From positions 989,967 through 1,053,966 of the forward strand of contig NC_051091.1 of NCBI RefSeq assembly GCF_901709675.1: a DNA stretch of 64,000 bases, written 5' to 3'. Each line of letters starts with the position of its first letter. Position 1 is the stretch's first letter. Source of the stretch: Syngnathus acus (taxonomy: Eukaryota > Chordata > Actinopteri > Syngnathiformes > Syngnathidae). The position numbers and the translations under genes are program-made. Shown here in pieces: positions 53,300 to 64,000 of the stretch. The notes below the pieces were generated by a model, which saw only the letters and a list, made by a program, of their open reading frames with translations, did no database searches and had not been told where the DNA came from.

Positions 53300-55622
53300 G
53301 TGTTAAAACTCTGGTATTGATGAAGCACTTTTGTATTCAATTTAATTCTTAGCACTTCACTGTATTTTTTTTGAAAGGGAGCTGTAGGCTACAACGACAT
53401 TTTCAATAAATCTATTACGTCTACAAAATAGGCATTTTATTAAAAAGAAAAAAGGAACATAGGAAGTTTGCCTTTACTGCCATGCAGTTTTTATGACACA
53501 TGATACTCGTTAAATGTATCTGCCATTGTGAATATAAAAAAAATTAACTCAATTCTTGGTTGAAAAAAAAAATACACCTCATTTGAGTGATCCCCATCTC
53601 ACAAAATGGCCAACGACACAGGCACGCTCCAACTATGACCAACCAAGAAACTCTTCAGCATAGTATAGCAGTTTGGTCTTATCACAAAAATAGTTTATTA
53701 ACAAAGTCCACTTGGGATGAAACATTTGTTAACAAAGCTGTGTGCGCCAGTGAATTTGTGTCTAAATTTGCATTCTGACTTTTCAAATATTCTCAGAGGG
53801 TGGTAATGATGTGACACTGAGCAGTGACAAGATTCATGTGCATTGATAAGAACCGTCTTGTCACGTCACGTCAGTGTGCTTGTTGTGCATGATTGCGCAG
53901 CAGCTGCAACGAACAATTCATCTTTGTTGCACGTCCATAAGCAACAAACTTGAACAGAACAAGCGGCCTCCATGCAAACACCTGTTAATGTGCATGATGT
54001 GCAGAGACATGTGGGAGGAATCAGTTTGACTCCAATGCTTTCTATTTCGAGTAGCTGCCACTTCAGCCAGCAAGTTAATTATTGTGGGTGTTTGTCTTAA
54101 TGATTGACAGTAGTCATGTACTTTTGTCACCAGTAGTCATGCGGATGGCTGTTGAGCAATGTTCAGGTAGCAATAACTTCCTTGACAACTACTAAAAAGT
54201 GAAAATTGTACTTTGCAATGAATTCGATTTGACCTTCTTCAAAGATTGGAATGGCCATGCCCAACTCTTCAGTGTTTTGGTCCTTTTTTGCTTAACTTTT
54301 GTTTCAGCTAAAGACAAGCTGTGACTAACTGTCATGAAGTGAAGCAGTCTCATCTTTATTTGCGATTATCTTCGCATACAGGGAGTGGGAGATGATTCAA
54401 TTATGTAGGATCATAGGTGCTTTGTCATTCTATCATGTCTGCCATCGCACCCAAAGTTAATCAAAACTCTTGTTTTAGCCCTCATCTTTGCACATCTATT
54501 GGGATTGGAAAATTCACAAGAGTTGATATCGCAACCTCCAACATGACGTACAAATAAATACTGATCACTTGAACGAAAACTGTGTGTAGTGCATTTTAGG
54601 TTCATCCTGAAATCGCCGATATCCCCGTTTAGGAGTAGTGTAAGCTACAAATGAAATGTTTGCATTTGAGCAGCAAGAAGGGGAACAACAAAAACCACAC
54701 AAGCTCAACTGGTCTAACAGGTCTGTCTGCTAGAGAATGCAAATGGCGCACCGGCACAGACAAGGCACCGGAGGGGGGGACAAACTCCTCACTGTCACTT
54801 AACGCCCATAAGATACGCAAAAAAATGACAAGCATTGGAAGCTCACGTGAGAAAACGACACTAACACGACACGAGTTCCAGGCTAACCAGTTAAGCGCAG
54901 ATTCCGGCCACGGGTGGGGATGCCAGTAAGCGCAATTCATCACGCCTGCCTCTGCATGGAGACTGACAGTCATACATAGACGCTCGTGTTGCTTTCACCA
55001 CTTTCCAGCGAGTCATCGCTTCTCGAGCAACGTGGCGAGCATTCCTGCGTTTGTCGCATTCCCGTCGTGCGGAGGCAATTTTACGGGTGACTCGCGCAAG
55101 GCAAGAACAGGAACCACAAGAAGTTGTCGCTCTCAGCAGCTGCGTACTTTGTAATGACGAGACAATGAGAAGGAACCAAAAGGTGTCGAAAAGGTACAAA
55201 AAGGCACTAGCAGTTAACGCAGGCGTGGATTTGCCGGTGGGAACGCTGTGGATGGGAACTTCCTCAGAGAGACGGCTTATTTGCGAGGAAGGACGCTGAC
55301 CACCCTTGCTTGACGATATTCTATCATGCTCACTGCCAGGTTGAGAAAAAATAAAAAAATCTATATATGAAAGAAAACATGCTTTTTGTTTTGAAAGACA
55401 AAGCAAAGCAATAACGTTTTTTTCCAAACATCAATTTCTAATATAGACAAAGTTCACCGTTAGTTTTGCGTATAATTTGACGGCCTGACTCCCACTACGA
55501 AGCGCAGGATACAGTACAAAGATGCCATTGGGGGGGGGGGGGGGGTCGTCAGGCCTTTTCGTGTTTTTCCTCTCTCGCTCATCCTGTTTCTCCAATTTCA
55601 CAACGGCGTCTTAACAGATGGC
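53300..55622 (-). other. rhoc 3' UTR and intergenic sequence
   Basis: No gene recognised. Minus-strand AATAAA signals occur at 54355-54360 and near 53433, either of which could end rhoc. The 178-codon minus frame at 54891-55427 lies in the probable 3' UTR and has no recognisable domain. A poly-G run lies at about 55530-55547. Confidence 0.5.
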
Positions 55623-59399
<3,777 letters not shown>

Positions 59400-59400
<1 letters not shown>

Positions 59401-59560
59401 TTCTCTTCAGCCACTTGAGTCCTCTTCCAAGATATTCAGACCCCGTTTGCGCCTCCTTAACAGGGACTTGTTCCTCGCCTTTTTCCACACTGCAGTGCTC
59501 GCCGAATGCTACACAGGAGGCCAACAAGTCCCGCCCACTAAATTGCTGATATAAGCTGAT
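59400..59560 (-). promoter_or_regulatory. rhoc: Candidate rhoc promoter and first exon
   Basis: On the minus strand AGCTTATATCAGC (TATA-like) is followed by GTGGGCGGGACTT (a GC-box/E2F-like site) and about 130 bases later by the donor at 59400. This arrangement fits a short non-coding first exon. Evidence is motif-level only. Confidence 0.4.
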
Positions 59561-61184
59561 TCCGCCTATGTTTCCGAAATAAAATATAAAACTTACATAG
59601 AAATATTGACCCTTCCGTATTTAAGTCAACTAAACGTCAACGAAATGAATGTTTTGTTCTCTAAATAACATTCGGCGCAAACCTTTTTGGACCTATTAAC
59701 AGAAGTAACTGGGTAAATTGACAAAACACATTTATTTCGAAGGTGAATTATCTTAGTTTCCGGGAAATGCAGCGCATCGGTGATTTAAACTGCTGCTGCA
59801 TGGAGTCATTCGCATGCCTCCCCTCACTGGTGGAAAATGACATCATCTGCAAAGTAGAACAGGACTACCGGTGGGTGCAACAGGAGGTGCTGGGCTCAAG
59901 TTGGAATCTTCACCATGGCCCACAAACTATGATCCATTGTCAGCAATGGCACACTGAATGGTGCACTTGTTTCTTTCATTTAATCAAACCGTTGTTGTTC
60001 ACAATTACACGTATTGGGTGTGCTTTCAATGTTATCATAGAAATCATTCATAACTAGAGCAGTTTTCCCAACCCCAAAGCTTCAACATCTCACAGTACTC
60101 CACCACCTCCACCTATGTCACCAAAATAAATGATCATGCAAAAATTCCAGTCACACTTCCAGATTTGTCTTTCTCCTGTGGCGAAAGAGGGGCTTGATCA
60201 ATACACGTGGGGCTGGAGAATAGGTTGAAATCTTGATCATCTCGAGAATATTATGCTAACATAAAGCAACCTGAGTAACAAATGTGTCAGGATGAAATGA
60301 AATAAATAGGAGTCCGAAGAGACAAATGGGAAAATTGTGATTTATTTCTAAAGAGGAAATGACATCATTCACATTTTAGTCGGTCTTCTATACCACACAC
60401 CACCTTCCTAAACAAGCACTTATGGATAAGAAAGGTAACAAGTAAAACATTTTCCGTACTCTTTGGAAATATATGGAGAATCTAAATAACCATCATAATG
60501 ACAAAAAATATATAAAGAGAGGTATATGGTACATTTAAGGTCATAGTCCTCACACGGTGTGATAATACAAACGCTTTAGTCCTTTTTTAATAAGGCATAT
60601 GCGTGAATTTTATCACAGCTTACTATACCTAGACATTGTTTACCTGAAATAAGAAAAAAAACCAATGATTCTGATCCTTCATGCTTAACATGAACAGTGT
60701 CATATGTGCAAACATTCTTCAAGTGCTGCCCTACCTTCACCACCAACAAAAGAAAATACAGACAGACAATGATTATGTGGTGCCGGTTCAATGACTTCAA
60801 CCCCATGCTTCTTCTTTGTTCATGTTTTCATTCCATCCTGGTGCCACCAAGGCATCTCTTTGGTTTCCTCACAATCTTGACGCTACAAAGAGGCTCGTTT
60901 ATACAAACAGGGAATCACTTCTCATCTGTGAGTGGTGTGAAGCTAGATAGACGCACAGTCCATGCTGAGGTTTTAAATGAGCTGCCCAGCCTTGAACACT
61001 AGGAGAAAGTAGATGCGAGGGTTAGGGTTCAATCTCACCGGCAACCATCGGCGACACCACTGGAAAATTTCCTCAGGAGTTGTAGGGTCCAAAATATCTA
61101 GGAGTCCATCAAAGTGCTGCTCAACTCGAGTCTTCTTCTGTGGAGGGGGTGGGTGGGGTCGCGATTCATTTCTTTTGTGATGTC
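59561..61184 (-). other. Intergenic sequence and ppm1j 3' UTR
   Basis: No gene recognised. A minus-strand AATAAA at 60341-60346 is a plausible ppm1j poly(A) signal, giving a 3' UTR of about 840 bases and leaving under 1 kb to the rhoc promoter. Confidence 0.5.
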
Positions 61185-63983
61185 TCATGTCTCTGCCTCA
61201 TATCCCGCCAGTGGGACAACAAACACGGTGATGTCGTCGCCCGAGCCCAGCCTGTCGTTGGGAAGCCGCCAGCCGCGCTCCTTCAGAACTCCTCTGGAGC
61301 GCATCAGCAGGTCCTGTGCTGCCAGTGTGTACCTGCAGAAAACACGCACATCCACCTCGATAAATAGTCAAAATAACTGGCATGCCCTCCCTGCACATGG
61401 GAAAGAAGAGTCACATCTCATGAGTTTCGAGAGAACACATTCGGAGAATGAGCACGGTCAACGAAAAAAACGCTGTTGGTTTAATCCAAACAAAATCGAC
61501 ATCATTCATAGATCTGAGCTCTTGTGAGGTAGGTTGAGCCAATTTTGAAAGGCGCGCAAGGTATACCTCATGGGGTCAGAAGGATCGCAAGACGCCAGGT
61601 AGGCCGAGACGGCATCTGCCACCTCCCTGTCCGTGGTTACGTCCCACAGTCCATCCGTGCCCATGACAAGGACGTCGTCTGGGCCGTGTTTGTTGTCATC
61701 AAAGTTGTAGACCTGCACCTGTGTGTGCCGTAATTCATTAATTCACATGTATTTATGATATGCATTAACATTACAAATGGATATGACAATGATCAATGAA
61801 GACGGTATGAACCTTCACAGTATTATCATCACAAAGCAAGATAATGACCAGAACAAGAAAACATCAGGGTAAGTGATCCTTCAGATTTAAACCCAGATGT
61901 CCTCCACCTCATATCATTAAAAATGAGCAAAAATGACCATTTTATTTCTGGCGGATTATCATTATTATTTATTCTGTTTACACACTGGGGCAGCTTTTTC
62001 ATAACCGAAAGTGACTAACACGAAGCTGCAAGTTTTTAAATTTAAACGTCATACTCGAGGTGTAAATCTTGCGCTTTTTAAAAAAAAAATATATATTTTT
62101 TTTTTTACAGTATGTTTGAAGGTGTGTACTCACCTCAGGGACGCACGAGAGGAACGGCTTGATATAAATGTTGGAGCTATACACCTTCAGGTCGTGATCC
62201 CCCAACCCGCGAGTCACTCCGATAGTTGCCATGACCCGTGCCTGTTCAAAACACACACACACATGTCACTTAAGCTCGGCATACACATACGGGCATAGTA
62301 ATGTAGCAAATGTAGCATTTTATGCTCAGCTTTTGCCGAGCAGTTGTTCTGTGCTGCAGTGTTAAGAGTTTTCCAAAAAGTGTTTTGCTTCAAAACGCCT
62401 GCAAAGCATCAAAGACCTGAAAGTGCTTTGAATCGAATTGACTTACCTTTTTACCTTCTCCATATATGAGCGGAAATTTCAGATCATCTTCAACGATTGT
62501 CTTGTACGCCCTGCAACAAAACCGCCCAAGCGACAATTGTCAATCAATCAATCAATCAATTCCACTGTATTTCAGTGCAGCTTCAGCTAGACTTAATGAT
62601 ATCCAGAAGTGAAGCAAAGGAAGTTGCTTGCTGTTATTGGAACAAATGAGCTTGAATTCAAAAGTGGCTTACCAGCCACTCATGGTGTGGTCTCTGTATA
62701 GCATCTTCTTGCCCAGCTCGCAGTGCTGGATCCTGCGTGGGAACTCAATGTGAGTGAACTCGTTGCCCAGGAGCTCAGGCCTCAGGAAACCCTGCAAACA
62801 GACCAACAACACTCATGACGACAAATTGTCTCGAGTTGTTGAGCATTACGGTCTTGGAGACAGTAAAAGTTGCTGTGTAAGAGCTATGAAGATAAAGATG
62901 GAAATAAAGAAGCTGAGAACTGCAAGACAGAAACAGCAATACAAATCCGAAATAACAAATAAAGTAACAGAAAAAAAAAGGAATAATAGTAAGCCTGCAT
63001 CCAGCTCACCTACTTGAACAAGTACAAAGTGAATGGACGCTTTCTACATACAAAGCCAAACGGAGGTGCCATACCAAATACTGTAGCCGTTGTCTCTCGG
63101 ACTCTGGTGTAAACTCGTTGGTCATGGGAACAATTTCCTTATTCCGGATTATTATAGCCCTGCAGAACATCCAAAGTTTGACATAAAATGTTCATTTCTT
63201 CAAATTTCAGACGCTCGGCTTTTTTAACCCACCAAATTGGAATAAAAATATACATTTACACATGTACTATACATTCCAAATAAGTATATAATAGTTGTAA
63301 AAAAATATTAGAGACAAAATGTTCTCTATAACCACTCAATATTACACAAGTGTACTTTATCAATCAAGCAATCAATAAAGAGGAAATAACTCTGCCCTGA
63401 AGATTTGACGAAAGGGCTCTCTCTCACCTGCTATCTCCAGCATTGGCCACATAGAGTTTGCCCATTAGATGTATGGCAGCTAAGGCACAACAGCCACCAG
63501 AAATAGCGTAGGACGCTTTCTCCTTTTCGATCAGGTCATCCTGAAATAAAGCAAAAGTAAACAAATAAAAACCTCAGAAGGACCATCCAGTTTTCACTCG
63601 ACTCTCAATGGCACAGGCAAAAAAATAAATAATCTAAAGGTTAGCTGCGTATTCACCATCTGCTTGAAGGCAGTCTCAATGACACCCATCACCAGACTCT
63701 CCAGGCTGACGACCTTCTCCATGTGGTAGGCCACCGCCGAATCGCTGACGGCGTCGGGCTCCCCCGACTCCTGCGCTGCCCCCTTCTTGACTTCGGCCTG
63801 GTAGGGGCTGCCGTTCTTGGCTAAGCAAATGGGCGGCGGCGCTCCCCCCGTCAGCAAGTGGAAGATCTCGCCCAGCCGGTCCCGGATGAGGCGGTGGAGC
63901 AACTTGGAGGCCATGATGGCGGCACCAGAACCGGCGTGTCCATCAAAGACGCCCCAGAAGTAAAGGGGAATCCCTGGGCCATC
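61185..63983 (-). CDS. ppm1j: PP2C-family Ser/Thr phosphatase, N-terminus off-window
   Basis: Metal-dependent (Mg/Mn) phosphatase of the PPM1H/J/M subgroup. Exons in transcription order: 63983-63657, 63540-63428, 63159-63075, 62791-62673, 62510-62447, 62241-62134, 61718-61567, 61332-61185; 371 residues to the stop. PP2C motifs in order: FDGHAGSGAA (first metal-binding Asp), SGGCCALAAIHLMGKLYVAN, NAGDSR, GVTRGLGDHDLK, TDGLWDVTTD, and GSGDDITVFVVPL near the end. ASKLLHRLIRDRL, SCVPEV and VMGTDGLWDVTTD are closer to PPM1J than to PPM1H or PPM1M. The rhoc neighbour supports PPM1J. The exon at 63983 begins on a codon boundary after an acceptor, so one or more upstream exons are missing. The linker PYQAEVKKGAAQESGEPDAV is variable in the family. 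Confidence 0.9.
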
Positions 63984-64000
63984 CTGGAAAAAAGATCAAA

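Noticed and set aside
54891-55427. 178-codon minus-strand frame
   Set aside because: It lies in the probable rhoc 3' UTR, shows no domain, has erratic composition and no splice or start context.

Overview
The window is nuclear DNA from a vertebrate, almost certainly a teleost fish. Genes are split by many GT-AG introns, translated exons match vertebrate protein families, and the non-coding part is full of CA/TG, GATA and CT microsatellites, tRNA-derived SINEs and hAT-type DNA transposons. I cannot name the species.

Layout. (1) 1-11079: no exon recognised; this is 5' flank or first intron of slc12a5, with microsatellites, one young SINE with target-site duplication and one hAT element with perfect 8-bp duplication. 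(2) 11080-37947, + strand: slc12a5, the neuronal K-Cl cotransporter KCC2. I can place 25 coding exons that join in frame to the stop; only the short first coding exon is missing. The roughly 12.9-kb intron between the second and third exons found here holds a large palindrome with a 16-unit, 235-bp hairpin satellite at its centre. The 11181-11918 intron holds a 54-bp tandem repeat, each unit of which carries a near-consensus RE1/NRSE (REST) site. (3) 37948-about 44540: probable long slc12a5 3' UTR with a GATA/GACA compound microsatellite. (4) 44729-50433, - strand: ncoa5, convergent with slc12a5, 10 coding exons, with an N-terminal hnRNPC-like RRM. (5) 55623-57518, - strand: rhoc-like Rho GTPase, complete in 4 coding exons. 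(6) 61185-63983 and on to the window edge, - strand: ppm1j-like PP2C phosphatase, 8 exons, N-terminus outside the window.

The gene order combines two pairs that are separate in humans as I recall: SLC12A5-NCOA5 (20q13) and RHOC-PPM1J (1p13). The products do not form one pathway: chloride extrusion in neurons, a nuclear RNA-binding coregulator, actin signalling and a Ser/Thr phosphatase.

The most notable signals are the RE1 array inside the slc12a5 intron, the palindrome with hairpin satellite, two probable minor-spliceosome (U12) introns in slc12a5, and the RRM-bearing ncoa5. All coordinates come from reading the sequence by hand; splice sites were chosen to keep frame and match remembered family proteins.
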